Assembly (NCBI GenBank): GCA_014584395.1
Contig: JACTMY010000015.1
Coordinates: 1 to 64,000 of the forward strand
Length of the DNA: 64,000 bases
Direction of reading: 5' to 3'
Origin: Planctomycetota bacterium
GTDB taxonomy: Bacteria; Planctomycetota; Planctomycetia; Gemmatales; HRBIN36
The translations under genes were made by a program, and so were the position numbers. Shown piece by piece: positions 1 through 8,345 of the stretch. The notes beneath the pieces were generated by a model. The model saw nothing but the letters and a program-made list of their open reading frames with translations. It had not been told where the DNA came from and searched no databases. Every line of letters begins with the position of its first letter. Within the stretch, counting starts at the first letter, position 1.

Positions 1-290
1 AAGGTGCCATTCGCAATGTGACACAACCATCCGATGAGTAAGGTAACTTCGGATCAGAGCGGAGTCAAGAATAAAAAAGAAACATTTTCTCAATTAAGGT
101 GATAACTGAAAATGGCTTCGTGTTCGGCGGAGGCAAGCGGCATGGCCGGGAGTGCATTGTACGACGGAGTTCGCAGGGGGCAGACGCCTCCCGATCGCCG
201 GCTCGAGGCGCTGTCGCAACCCCGCTCATGAAAAAATGCCCCATTCCGCTCTTGGTAAGGCACCCAAGCTCGTCCGCTTCGCCGGTTCGC
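1..290. other. Left-edge stretch without a recognised gene
   Basis: No convincing coding frame, RNA gene or strong terminator hairpin is visible. Open frames running through here are antisense to the dehydrogenase gene that ends at 291. The stretch is the 3' flank of that minus-strand gene and may hold its terminator; a T-rich run reads leftwards near 228-236, but I could not find a good stem for it. Confidence 0.5.
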
Positions 291-1928
291 TCAACCTTCC
301 TCCGGCACGGCGCCGTGGTGGGGATTGAACCATTCGGGCTGGAAGACGATCCGTTGCGGCTTGTGGCCGTTGGCCTGGGTGCCGCGCATGGCGAGGTTGC
401 TGGTGAGGGCGACGATGGCGTCGGCCATGGCGACGTAGCCGTCGCAGCGGGGCCGTGGTCGTTCGTTCTTGCGCAGCGAGGCGTCCTGCCACATCCGCAC
501 GCAGAAGGCGAAGTGCTCCATCTCCTCGCGGTACCCCCGGCTCGCGGCAGCGCTGCTGACCGCCGCCTTGCCCGCCTGCTCCGCCTGGCGCGGGTCGGGA
601 GCGGCAGAGGCCGGGTAGGTGGCGGAGGCATCCATCACCGGCTGGCTCGCCGAAGAGACGCTCATGGTCGTGGAGCGTCCGGCGGTGGGATAGAGCAGCA
701 CGTCTTTTTCTTGTTCGAGGATCAGCGTTCCCTTCGTGCCCATGACGCATTCGCCGTAAGGTTCGAAGCGATTGGAATTGATGGAGGAATAGGTGACGAC
801 GACGACGTCGTTGCGATCCTTGACGCGGGTCCGGCTCGGGTCCTCCCAATAATTTTTGCCGGGGAATTCGAACGTGCAGTAGACGTGATCCTCGACGTCG
901 CGGTCGTCTCGATAGAGATACTTGCCGCCAACGCCGGAGACGGCCAGGGGCCGCTCCTTGCCGAGGAAAATGCTGCAGGCGTCGAGTTGGTGGCTGCCCA
1001 GTTCGGCCATCAAGCCGCCGCCGGTGCGATGATAGAGCCGCCAGCGGACCAGCTCCTCGATGCTGCGGTAGCCCAGGGTTTGGATTTTGTTGGCCAGGGC
1101 GGTGCGGTCATCGGGATGGATGGCGGGGCGCCAGGAGTCGCGATAGAGCGGCCAGGAAACGCCGGGGAGAAACTGGCCCGTCTTGGCGTCGAAGCCCGGT
1201 TCCATTTTGGGCGTGCCGCGCTCGTCGAGGACGGGCATGGCGTTGTGCCGATGCCAGAAGGCGCGGATGTGGTGGACGTCGCCGAGTTCGCCCGCCTGGA
1301 GCAGTTCGAGGGCATAGGCATAGAGCAGGCTGTAGTGTCGCTGGTGGCCGATGGCGAGCACCCGATCCGTTTCCTCGGCGACGTGGATCATCTCCTTGCA
1401 CTGCTTGACGTTCCAGGCCATGAGCTTTTCGCAGAGGACGTGTTTCCCGGCCCGCATGGCGTCGATGGAGGCGGCGGCGTGCAGATGCAAGGGCAAGGCG
1501 ATGAGGACGGCCTCGATATCGGCCCGGGCCAGGAGTTCCTTGTAATCGTCGTACACCGGGATGTCCCGCTCGGCGTTCGAACCGTAGATGCGTTTCAATC
1601 CGAGCCGGGGCGGGCCGGCTTCGCCGTCGAAGATGCGCCGCTTGTTCGTGGGGCGGATGTCGGAGACGGCCACGATCTGCAGATAATCGGGATTGTGTTC
1701 GCCGACGAGCACGCCGCCCTCGTCGCCGGTGCCGATCAAGCCGACCCGAACGGGATTCCCCGCGAGTTTGCGGTAGCCGTAAAAAGCCGCCGCCGAGATG
1801 GGCAGCGCCGCGCCCGCCGCGGCGAGCCCCTTCATGAAATCGCGGCGGGTGAGTTGATGCGCGCCGACGGTGCGCTCGAAATTGCCCTTGCCCAGGGCGC
1901 GCTGTTCGGGGGTGAGTTCGATGGCCAT
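291..1928 (-). CDS. Tat-exported Gfo/Idh/MocA family oxidoreductase
   Basis: Predicted NAD(P)-dependent sugar or inositol-type dehydrogenase of 545 aa, probably exported folded. The N-terminus carries a twin-arginine motif RRDFMK (about residues 28-33) followed by an Ala-rich hydrophobic stretch. A Rossmann fingerprint VGLIGTGDEGG follows near residue 63. The family motif ending in EK (HVLCEKLMAWN) supplies the catalytic lysine. The start at 1928 is chosen because the upstream sequence reads AAAGGGGCTCAC before ATG and because it places the Tat motif correctly; the frame stays open further upstream without a better site. The DoxX-like gene lies 70 bp upstream on the same strand, so co-transcription is possible. 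Tat-exported members of this family are common and expanded in planctomycetes; the substrate cannot be told from sequence. Confidence 0.9.
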   Translation of the reverse strand: MAIELTPEQRALGKGNFERTVGAHQLTRRDFMKGLAAAGAALPISAAAFYGYRKLAGNPVRVGLIGTGDEGGVLVGEHNPDYLQIVAVSDIRPTNKRRIFDGEAGPPRLGLKRIYGSNAERDIPVYDDYKELLARADIEAVLIALPLHLHAAASIDAMRAGKHVLCEKLMAWNVKQCKEMIHVAEETDRVLAIGHQRHYSLLYAYALELLQAGELGDVHHIRAFWHRHNAMPVLDERGTPKMEPGFDAKTGQFLPGVSWPLYRDSWRPAIHPDDRTALANKIQTLGYRSIEELVRWRLYHRTGGGLMAELGSHQLDACSIFLGKERPLAVSGVGGKYLYRDDRDVEDHVYCTFEFPGKNYWEDPSRTRVKDRNDVVVVTYSSINSNRFEPYGECVMGTKGTLILEQEKDVLLYPTAGRSTTMSVSSASQPVMDASATYPASAAPDPRQAEQAGKAAVSSAAASRGYREEMEHFAFCVRMWQDASLRKNERPRPRCDGYVAMADAIVALTSNLAMRGTQANGHKPQRIVFQPEWFNPHHGAVPEEG

Positions 1929-1998
1929 GTGAGCCCCTTTCCCAGATACTGCTTCTAGCCGCGCGCGTGTGATGCGGCGCGCCGCTGGAGGTCTTGTT

Positions 1999-3252
1999 TT
2001 ATCGCCGCCGGTGACGCGGAGCCGGCGTTGGGGTGGTCCCCTGGTTGGGACCGCTCTTCTCGGTTTCGTTGTTGTTATGGTTCGCTTCAGAAGGTGCCGG
2101 CTTGCGGCGCAACAGCAGGCTCCAAACCGCATCCAGCCCCAGCCAGCGGCCGCTCGGGGTCCACATCAACATGAACAGGGCCAGCACTTCGATCAACGTT
2201 TGGTTGACGAGGATGGCATGGCCCGCGCTGCGCGGCTGCTCGGGCAGCCAAGGCAAGGGCGGCATCGCCAGATAGATCAGCAGCAGCAGGATCGCCCCCA
2301 CGGCGCACCAGAGCCGCGTGAACAGCCCCAGCAGAAGCCCCGCTCCGGCCAGGGTCAGGCCCCAGCGCATCGTGAAGTCGATCATCGGCATCATGGGCCC
2401 GGGCTGCGGGATGTCCCGATATTCCTTGATCGGGTCGTCCTTCAAGAACGGCTTCAGGAATTCATAGGAGGGGGATTGATACCGGGCGAAGTTCACCCAG
2501 AAGAGGGATGGGGCCAGCCCGGCGTCGGGAACCAAGGCCCAGAGCGCGAGTTCCGCCGCGCTCTGCCGGTGCAGCAGAACGTGGTACAGCGTCTCCAGTT
2601 CGTGATGCAGCGCCTCCGACCGATCCATCACCTGCTTCAGGACCTCGTTGCGAAGCTGATTCAGCTCCGCTTTTACCTCGGCCAAGCCGCGCTGCCGCAC
2701 ATCCCGGCCAAACGCGGGTAATTCCTTGTTCAGGATCGCTTGATACTCGTTGTATTTCGCTTCGTATTCGGCGATGCGTTCCGGGAGCGTCTTGATCATG
2801 GCGACCGATCCCCACGGAAACCGCGCGGTAAACTTGATCTTGTCATCGCAAAAGGCGCGCTTGTGGCGCTCGAAGGTCTGACTCATCACTTCAGCAAACG
2901 GGTTCTTGCGGCGCTTGTCGAGCCGATAGTAAACGAACAGCCGATCCATGTACTGTTCCCAAGCCGTCTTCACCTTGAACGGCATGACGAGCCGGGAGGT
3001 GGGCGTGGGTTGATCGGCAGGGGGAAGCTTGACCAGGTCGAGAACCTGCTGATCGGGATCGCCGGCCAGCTCCTTGAACCAACCGGCCAGCGGGCCTTGC
3101 GCCTCCAAGAGATACGGCCGGCTGGTCCAGGCGCGATTCCGCGTGGTGTTGCCCTCGGCCACGGACTCCAATTTGGCCAGCCCCTCGATCAAAAGGTGCC
3201 AGCCAATGGCCAGACGCAGCAAGACCAGGGTGATTTGCAAGCCACGATTCAT
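1999..3252 (-). CDS. DoxX-like membrane protein with a large soluble insert
   Basis: Protein of 417 aa with a first membrane segment at about residues 5-25 (LVLLRLAIGWHLLIEGLAKL), typical of DoxX/DoxD proteins. A long mostly hydrophilic region of about 250 residues follows, partly helical and charged. Three further hydrophobic segments lie between about 290 and 385, and the tail is basic and Pro-rich. Ordinary DoxX proteins are about 130-180 aa, so the insertion between helix 1 and the remaining helices is the unusual part. DoxX-type proteins are linked to quinone or thiol redox chemistry, but the role here is unknown. It sits between apbE (upstream) and the exported dehydrogenase (downstream), which suggests a redox context. 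Confidence 0.7.
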   Translation of the reverse strand: MNRGLQITLVLLRLAIGWHLLIEGLAKLESVAEGNTTRNRAWTSRPYLLEAQGPLAGWFKELAGDPDQQVLDLVKLPPADQPTPTSRLVMPFKVKTAWEQYMDRLFVYYRLDKRRKNPFAEVMSQTFERHKRAFCDDKIKFTARFPWGSVAMIKTLPERIAEYEAKYNEYQAILNKELPAFGRDVRQRGLAEVKAELNQLRNEVLKQVMDRSEALHHELETLYHVLLHRQSAAELALWALVPDAGLAPSLFWVNFARYQSPSYEFLKPFLKDDPIKEYRDIPQPGPMMPMIDFTMRWGLTLAGAGLLLGLFTRLWCAVGAILLLLIYLAMPPLPWLPEQPRSAGHAILVNQTLIEVLALFMLMWTPSGRWLGLDAVWSLLLRRKPAPSEANHNNNETEKSGPNQGTTPTPAPRHRRR

Positions 3253-3342
3253 GACAAGTCCGCCTTGGAGGACAATGACCAGCAGGCCGTGATTATTCTA
3301 ACGGGGAAACCATCATAACGCATCAGGTTGGCGGAAGTTATT

Positions 3343-4410
3343 CTACGGTTCACCGCCAGGAATGAAGAGACGATGAGCGATGCCAAAAACGTCCAGCCGC
3401 TCCGCTGGTTCGGTCAAGAGGATAGCCCCCGCCTCCGGATGAGCGGCGCAGACGGCCTCGGCGACCTTGGCCCCGCCCACAAAAAAGGCCGACGCCAAAG
3501 CATCGGCATCGGCGGCCAGCGGCGCGAAAGCGCAGGCTTGCAGCGTCCCTTGAGCGGGCCAGCCGGTTCGCGGATCGAGCACGTGGCCCAACCGTTCGTG
3601 GACGCCTGGTAGATGCTGATATCGGGCCGAGGAGGTGCCCATGGCCAGGTCGCGCAGGTGAATTGCCCCCAGGCAGCGCTCACTGTCATAGGGATGGCGA
3701 AGGCGAATCGTCCAGCCGCGCCGCTCATCGATCCCGCCGATGGCGAGCACGCTGCTGCCCCCGGCTTGCAGCAAGGCCGCCCTGCAACCTGGCGTCTCGC
3801 GGAGCCGCTCGGCCGCGCGGTCCAGGGCAAATCCTTTGCCGATGCTGCCCAGGTTCAGCGCCGCGCCGTCGCGGCGAAAACGGATGGAGCGCCGTTCTGG
3901 GTCGAGGTCCACATGCGCCATGCCGCTGCGCTGCTGAGCCTCGCGCCGCTCTTCGGGGCTGGGCATGCGCGGCGGCCCCTGGCGAAACCCCCAGGCATCG
4001 ATTAAAGCGCCAAGGGCGACGTCGAACGCGCCCTGCGTGTGCTGAAACCAGTGCCGCGACCGCCACAGCAAATCGAAGAGTTGCGGCTCCACCGCGATGG
4101 TTTCCCGAAAGGCCCGAGCGTTGATCTGGCTGACGTCGCTCTCTTCGCGGTAGACCGTCAGCCGGCTTTCCCAGTGATCGATCACGTCCAGGCAAGCCGC
4201 GGCGCACGCGGCGGCGCCCGGCGTGCCCAAGGGCAGCACGACTTCAAACTGCGTCGCCATCGCTCGGCGCATAAAGCGCAGCAGCAGGCCCGGTTCCGCC
4301 TCGGCTTCCGCGGGAGAGCCGCCGCGGGGAGAAGTTCGCAACGCATCCCCCAACAGCGCGTCGCCAAGGGGAATCCAATTTTCCGGAGAAAGGAAGTCCC
4401 GTCGTTCCAT
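3343..4410 (-). CDS. apbE: FAD:protein FMN transferase (ApbE family)
   Basis: Protein of 355 aa that would transfer FMN from FAD to a Thr or Ser of a target flavoprotein. Family signatures are visible: an RRAMATQFEVVLP opening, LNLGSIGKGFALDRA in the middle, MGTSSARY, HVLDPRTGWPAQG and the ADADALASAFFVGG block that carries metal-binding acidic residues. The frame is open to an ATG at 4473, but that start lies on the far side of a clear rho-independent terminator (4431-4458). I therefore start at the ATG at 4410 (MERRDFLSPEN). No lipobox or strong signal peptide is seen, unlike many exported ApbE proteins. No flavinylation target is obvious among the neighbours. Confidence 0.9.
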   Translation of the reverse strand: MERRDFLSPENWIPLGDALLGDALRTSPRGGSPAEAEAEPGLLLRFMRRAMATQFEVVLPLGTPGAAACAAACLDVIDHWESRLTVYREESDVSQINARAFRETIAVEPQLFDLLWRSRHWFQHTQGAFDVALGALIDAWGFRQGPPRMPSPEERREAQQRSGMAHVDLDPERRSIRFRRDGAALNLGSIGKGFALDRAAERLRETPGCRAALLQAGGSSVLAIGGIDERRGWTIRLRHPYDSERCLGAIHLRDLAMGTSSARYQHLPGVHERLGHVLDPRTGWPAQGTLQACAFAPLAADADALASAFFVGGAKVAEAVCAAHPEAGAILLTEPAERLDVFGIAHRLFIPGGEP

Positions 4411-4430
4411 AAAATCAGCAGCCTGCCAAT

Positions 4431-4458
4431 AAAAAAACCCACGGGCGAACCCGCGGGT
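4431..4458 (-). terminator. Rho-independent terminator of the DUF4912 gene
   Basis: On the minus strand the arms ACCCGCGGG and CCCGTGGGT pair over nine positions (one G-U) around a TTCG tetraloop and are followed by seven Ts. It lies 37 bp beyond the stop of the DUF4912 gene and before the chosen apbE start. Confidence 0.9.
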
Positions 4459-4494
4459 GATGCATGCGTTCAAGTTCGAGGCGGCCGCGCGGCC

Positions 4495-5709
4495 TTAGAT
4501 ATCGCCATTGTCGAGGATCATGGGTTCGAGCTGCTTGGTGTTGCGCTCAACGGCCAGGACGATGGTCCGTTCTTCCACGCCATCGGCGGAGCGGGCCACG
4601 GCGGGGATGATCTGCCGGCTATCGGGCAAACTGAACCGCAAGGTGAACGTGCCATCGGGCCGCAGATGCACCTGCTCGCCCTGAATAGTCACCTTCGCCG
4701 TGGGTTCCGTAGCCCCATACACGATCAACTCCGCATCGAGGTGGAACCAGAACTTGCGCCCCTTGGGGCCGACGATTTGCATGCCGCCCGAACCCAGCCC
4801 CGGCACCGTGGGGGAGGCCAAGGGCCGCTTGAGCCGTTCCTCGAACATCTGCTTGATGTCGGCGCTGCTGCCGACTAGGGGATCGAAGCCCGCCGACATG
4901 GCGTAAATCTTGTCGAACTTGCGCTGCACTTCGGCATAGTTTTCATCGATCTTGTCGCTGACGCCGGGACGGGGCGTGGTCACGACGTTGGACCGCGCGG
5001 ACACATAGAAGCGGCCCGACTTGGCCAGGAAGCCCAGATCGACGCGGTAGGAACGCGGCGGATTCTGCACGTCCACATACCAATTGTTGGTGCCGCCGTG
5101 AATTTCGATATCGCGGACGACGGCCTCGGCAGCGGCGGTGGTATCCTCGCTGGTGACGTCGACGACGCGGAGCACGGGCTTGGAGCCATGCCAATCCGCG
5201 CCCAAAGCCGCCTGGGCGCGCTCCACGGAGTTCGGCGTCAGTTCCCAATAGCAGTGGAGCCAATAGGGATCGCGAACGAGCACGACGACCCGATCGCGGC
5301 CATATTGCTCGGGCAATTCGGGAATCTGCTTCGTGGGCACGTGCTTGGGCGTCGGCAAGGGTGCGAAGCGGCTCGAACCGACGGGATGGAATTCGTGCAG
5401 GGTGCCATGATCGTCCATGAGCGTGGATCGCGCCGCCGTTTTTTGGGTGGCGGGCTTGCCGGGCTTGGACGCGGCCGCCGCGGGCGCCTTTTTCGCCGGC
5501 TGAACCTTCTTGGCGGCGGCTTTGGTCTGGCTCGGTTTCACGGCAGCAGGCTTCTTCTTCACCGCCACAGTTTCAGAACGCGGCAGGCTGCGTGACAATT
5601 TCTTGAGGAGCTGATCCTTGGTCAGCTCACTGGCGCGCGGAATGCCCTGCTTTTTTGCCAATTGGGCCAGTTGCTTCTTGTTTTTTTGATCCAATCGGGA
5701 GGATTTCAT
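4495..5709 (-). CDS. DUF4912 domain protein with N-terminal Rho-N/SAP-like helix pair
   Basis: Protein of 404 aa. Residues 1-40 (KNKKQLAQLAKKQGIP then ELTKDQLLKKL) resemble the Rho-N/SAP-like nucleic-acid-binding fold. A Lys/Ala-rich linker covers about residues 45-105. The DUF4912 region follows, with RVVVLVRDPYWLHCYWEL, a VDVQNPPRSYRVDLG block and GRFYVSARSN. The C-terminal part has a strand pattern (VYGATEPTAKVTIQGE) like a carbohydrate-binding or Ig-like domain. The start at 5709 (MKSSRLDQ) puts the helix pair at the N-terminus; an in-frame ATG at 5781 would only add an unstructured leader. DUF4912 has no established biochemical function. Sugar or nucleic-acid binding is inference. Confidence 0.8.
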   Translation of the reverse strand: MKSSRLDQKNKKQLAQLAKKQGIPRASELTKDQLLKKLSRSLPRSETVAVKKKPAAVKPSQTKAAAKKVQPAKKAPAAAASKPGKPATQKTAARSTLMDDHGTLHEFHPVGSSRFAPLPTPKHVPTKQIPELPEQYGRDRVVVLVRDPYWLHCYWELTPNSVERAQAALGADWHGSKPVLRVVDVTSEDTTAAAEAVVRDIEIHGGTNNWYVDVQNPPRSYRVDLGFLAKSGRFYVSARSNVVTTPRPGVSDKIDENYAEVQRKFDKIYAMSAGFDPLVGSSADIKQMFEERLKRPLASPTVPGLGSGGMQIVGPKGRKFWFHLDAELIVYGATEPTAKVTIQGEQVHLRPDGTFTLRFSLPDSRQIIPAVARSADGVEERTIVLAVERNTKQLEPMILDNGDI

Positions 5710-5808
5710 GGGGTCACGGCTCCGCGCTAAAGGATGGTTGGTATGGTTTGCCGTGCTTAAGACACAGGGCACGTAGACCATTATTCAGCCGGTCCACCCA
5801 AAAGGAAA

Positions 5809-5832
5809 GCCAGTCCACAAGCTGGGACTGGC
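5809..5832. repeat. Perfect 8-bp inverted repeat upstream of the DUF4912 gene
   Basis: GCCAGTCC and GGACTGGC flank an 8-nt loop. Read on the minus strand the hairpin is followed by TTTCCTTTT, so it could act as an attenuator in the leader of the DUF4912 gene or as an operator. It is about 100 bp upstream of that gene's start. Confidence 0.55.
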
Positions 5833-6171
5833 CCGACCCTTACCCTCCGTGGGAGTGGGGCTTGAACAGAAAAAATGGCAAGATCAAGTGAATTATTCCG
5901 TTTTTCACTCTTTTCACCGAAATTGAGCAGCTCCAATTCGATTAACGCATCTACTTATTTCACAAGCATTTACGCTAATCAATCAGCCGTTGATCCAATC
6001 TCGGCCAACCATTTCCCCTACAACCGGTATAGCAATTTTTGGGAATCACTGTCAACGCCAATTGCGCGCCAGGCACCGATTTTTCATCGGTTTTTGGTAA
6101 ATTGATCGGGGTGTCTGGATTGTTGACATGCCTACGTCAAGCACATTTTTTTCTGAGGATAAAATTCTTGC

Positions 6172-6200
6172 TTGGCGATGCCCACAGCGGCGTGGATAAT
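6172..6200 (+). promoter_or_regulatory. Candidate sigma70 promoter of the atp operon
   Basis: TTGGCG and GATAAT are separated by 17 bp, about 56 bp before the first operon ATG. The -35 is a weak match, so this is only a candidate. Confidence 0.35.
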
Positions 6201-6255
6201 GCAAGATTCTGTCTTTTCCCCTTTTCGCTTCTCAAGATGCGAAGTTTCAGGACAC

Positions 6256-6576
6256 ATGGTTCCTTCTGCCTCTTCTGAACCCTCGCCTTTGGAGCCGAAC
6301 CACGAGCAGTCCCCGGGCTCGAAGCATGACCCTGCCCAGGGCGGCCAGGTTCAGCAAACGCTTCGCGACTGGTCGATCTATGCCCGCTATTCCCAACTCG
6401 GCCTGGAGATGGTCTCCCCCATCGTCCTGGGGCTGCTGATCGACTATGGACTGGACACCATGCCGTGGGGCACAATTGTCGGCGCGGTCCTGGGGCTGGT
6501 CGTGGGGTTCATGCGTTTGCTCCATTTGCAACGCATCGAGGACCGCCGGGCGATGACGCGCAAGGATCAACGATGA
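6256..6576 (+). CDS. AtpZ/AtpI-family small membrane protein
   Basis: Small protein of 106 aa with a hydrophilic N-terminal third and two membrane segments (about 52-70 and 75-93). The region LGLEMVSPIVLGLLIDYGLDT then GTIVGAVLGLVVGF matches the AtpZ/AtpI family that opens many F-ATPase operons. Related proteins help c-ring assembly or Mg handling. The start at 6256 has AGGA close upstream and removes an implausible leader, but the exact start is uncertain because a TTG at 6172 is also in frame. Its stop overlaps the next ATG (ATGA), indicating translational coupling. Confidence 0.75.
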   Translation: MVPSASSEPSPLEPNHEQSPGSKHDPAQGGQVQQTLRDWSIYARYSQLGLEMVSPIVLGLLIDYGLDTMPWGTIVGAVLGLVVGFMRLLHLQRIEDRRAMTRKDQR

Positions 6577-6986
6577 CGATGCGATCCTGGCGCGCCCTGG
6601 TTTGGATCTGGCTTGGCCTCGTGATCGCGCTGGCTTATCCCTGCTTGTGGATGACACCCTCAGGTCAACCGCGCGACGCCTGGTTCGCCGCGGCGGTGAC
6701 CCTGGCGCCACTTCTTCGAATTCTGTTTAATTTCCCGGTTGCCACCCCAAACCCGACTCGTAAGATGATGACCGTCGAAAAGGACGTCTTGCGACGCATG
6801 GGTTTGGTGTTTGGACTCGCCTTGACCCTCTACCTCCTGGACGACACCGGATTGAAGGAAACCTTCTGGGCCTGGCTGATCCTTTTTTATCACGGGATGC
6901 TAGCCATTGACATCGGCCTGAAGCTGTCGGCCAAGGAACAGGCGGATGGCGCGAGGGAGGAGCCTTCATCGATCAATGGACCTTAA
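6573..6986 (+). CDS. AtpI/AtpR-like small membrane protein of the atp operon
   Basis: Protein of 137 aa with four predicted membrane segments: LVWIWLGLVIALAYPCLW, AAAVTLAPLLRILFNF, MGLVFGLALTLYLL and TFWAWLILFYHGMLAIDIGL. It starts inside the stop codon of the preceding gene with AAGGATC as ribosome site, and atpB follows after 12 bp. Position, size and topology fit the poorly conserved second ATPase accessory gene (AtpI or AtpR type). Assignment is mainly from context. Confidence 0.65.
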   Translation: MTMRSWRALVWIWLGLVIALAYPCLWMTPSGQPRDAWFAAAVTLAPLLRILFNFPVATPNPTRKMMTVEKDVLRRMGLVFGLALTLYLLDDTGLKETFWAWLILFYHGMLAIDIGLKLSAKEQADGAREEPSSINGP

Positions 6987-6998
6987 ACCGAGCATGCT

Positions 6999-7904
6999 AT
7001 GTCGGACCCGTTTTCACACGTCACCGATACCACCCATTGGCACTTCTTCGATAGCTTCGAATCTGGATTTGAGCTGCCTTTTGGCCTGACCAAGTTCATG
7101 GTCTTGCAGGTGATCGCGGCGGGCTTGGTCTTGTTGATCTTCATTCCCCTGGCCAAGGCCGTGCGGACGGGCCAGGCGCCGAAGGGTCCCTTCTGGAACT
7201 TTTGGGAGGTCCTGCTCACCTTTATCCGCAATGAAGTCGCGATCCCCAACATCGCCGAGCCGCACCCCCACCACGACGATCACGGCCACGGCCACGAGCA
7301 TGGTAAGGGGGATGGGCACGGCGGCGCCCACGGCAAAACCGCCGACCACGACAGCCCCCCTGCCCCCGGGGTCTACTACTGCGACAAATACGTCCCCTTC
7401 TTGTGGACGCTCTTCATTTTCATCCTGTTCAACAACCTGCTGGGCATGATCCCGTTCATGGGATCGGCCACCGGCTCCTTGACCGTCACCGCGGCGCTGG
7501 CCGCGATCACCTTTATCTATATCCATGGCAACGCCATCGCCCTGCACGGCGTGATGGGCTACATCAAGACCTACATCCCCAACGTGGAGGCCCCCAAGGT
7601 CATCAGCGTGCTGCTGGTGCCGATGATCTTCGTCATCGAGGTGATGGGCGCGTTCATCAAGTGCTTCGTGTTGGCGGTGCGTTTGTTCGCCAACATCATG
7701 GCCGGCCACCTGGTGCTGGCTTTCATTATGTTATTCATCGTCATGGCCAAGGATTCGTGGGTCTTTTACATGGTGGCGCCGGCGAGCGTCCTGGGCGTGG
7801 TGGCCTTGAGCCTACTCGAACTGTTCGTCGCCTTTTTGCAGGCGTTCGTGTACACGTTTCTGACCGCGATCTTCATTGGCCTGGTGTTGAATCCCGAGCA
7901 TTAA
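6999..7904 (+). CDS. atpB: F0 subunit a of ATP synthase, with His-rich insert
   Basis: Subunit a (301 aa) forms the proton half-channels against the c-ring in the membrane. The conserved fourth helix region FIKCFVLAVRLFANIMAGHLVL contains the essential arginine (AVRLF). The last helix LLELFVAFLQAFVYTFLTAIFIGLVL carries the usual E and Q residues. About residues 88-117 form a strongly His/Gly/Asp-rich hydrophilic insert between the first helix and the rest of the channel, not part of the standard E. coli protein. It stands second after the small accessory membrane genes and directly before atpE, the standard F0 order. Confidence 0.97.
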   Translation: MSDPFSHVTDTTHWHFFDSFESGFELPFGLTKFMVLQVIAAGLVLLIFIPLAKAVRTGQAPKGPFWNFWEVLLTFIRNEVAIPNIAEPHPHHDDHGHGHEHGKGDGHGGAHGKTADHDSPPAPGVYYCDKYVPFLWTLFIFILFNNLLGMIPFMGSATGSLTVTAALAAITFIYIHGNAIALHGVMGYIKTYIPNVEAPKVISVLLVPMIFVIEVMGAFIKCFVLAVRLFANIMAGHLVLAFIMLFIVMAKDSWVFYMVAPASVLGVVALSLLELFVAFLQAFVYTFLTAIFIGLVLNPEH

Positions 7905-7962
7905 GCGAATGTCACGTAGTCGATAGGACTTTTTGGTTTTCGAACGATTGAGGGAGTGATTC

Positions 7963-8268
7963 ATGAAGCTGTTTCGCATCTGTCTTTTCGTGGTGGCGTT
8001 GATGTTGTTGACGGCCATGCCGGCGATGGCTGAGAGCAGCGGCACGCTTAATAGCATTGCCGTCGGCGTGGGCTTGGGAGCGGGAGCGACCCTGCTCGGC
8101 GCGGGCATGGGTTTCGGCCGCATCGGCGCGGCGGCGATGGAGTCGATGGCCCGTCAGCCCGAAGTGGCCAAGGACATCGGCGGCAGAATGATCCTGATCG
8201 CGGCGCTGCTCGAAGGCGCCACCTTCTTCTCGCTTATCGTGTGCATCATCATGGCGTTCAAGGCCTAG
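7963..8268 (+). CDS. atpE: F0 subunit c of ATP synthase, with N-terminal signal-like extension
   Basis: Subunit c (101 aa). Residues 1-23 form a signal-peptide-like segment ending AMA. The hairpin follows: a Gly-rich helix 1, the polar loop ARQPE (about 63-67) and helix 2 with the ion-carrying Glu at position 84 (ALLEGATFF). The Gln in helix 1 and the E-S/T-x-x-Y pattern of sodium-type c subunits are absent, which favours proton coupling; this is inferred from motif only. GGGAGTG precedes the ATG at a good distance. Confidence 0.96.
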   Translation: MKLFRICLFVVALMLLTAMPAMAESSGTLNSIAVGVGLGAGATLLGAGMGFGRIGAAAMESMARQPEVAKDIGGRMILIAALLEGATFFSLIVCIIMAFKA

Positions 8269-8345
8269 CTGCCGGCTTGGACTATCGGGTCCAAGCGTAT
8301 TGTTGGGTTTCGTTTTTGGGACTTCGCTGGAAGGTGTGACAAGCC

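Larger units (their letters stand above)
5710..6255. other. Divergent intergenic region before the atp operon
   Basis: AT-richer spacer between the minus-strand DUF4912 gene and the plus-strand atp operon. It contains a perfect 8-bp inverted repeat (5809-5832), a candidate promoter (6172-6200) and an isolated TTGACA near 6123 that lacks a -10 at the right distance. No coding frame is convincing. Confidence 0.6.

Noticed and set aside
99-1958. Long plus-strand open frame opposite the dehydrogenase
   Set aside because: It is the mirror of a well-supported minus-strand gene with Tat and Rossmann motifs. High GC at third positions opens such frames; no ribosome site or domain is seen.
4411-4473. 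Upstream ATG for apbE at 4473
   Set aside because: It would translate through a rho-independent terminator of the upstream gene.
6121-6135. TTGACA near 6123 as the atp promoter
   Set aside because: No -10 box lies 15-19 bp downstream; that place is a run of T.
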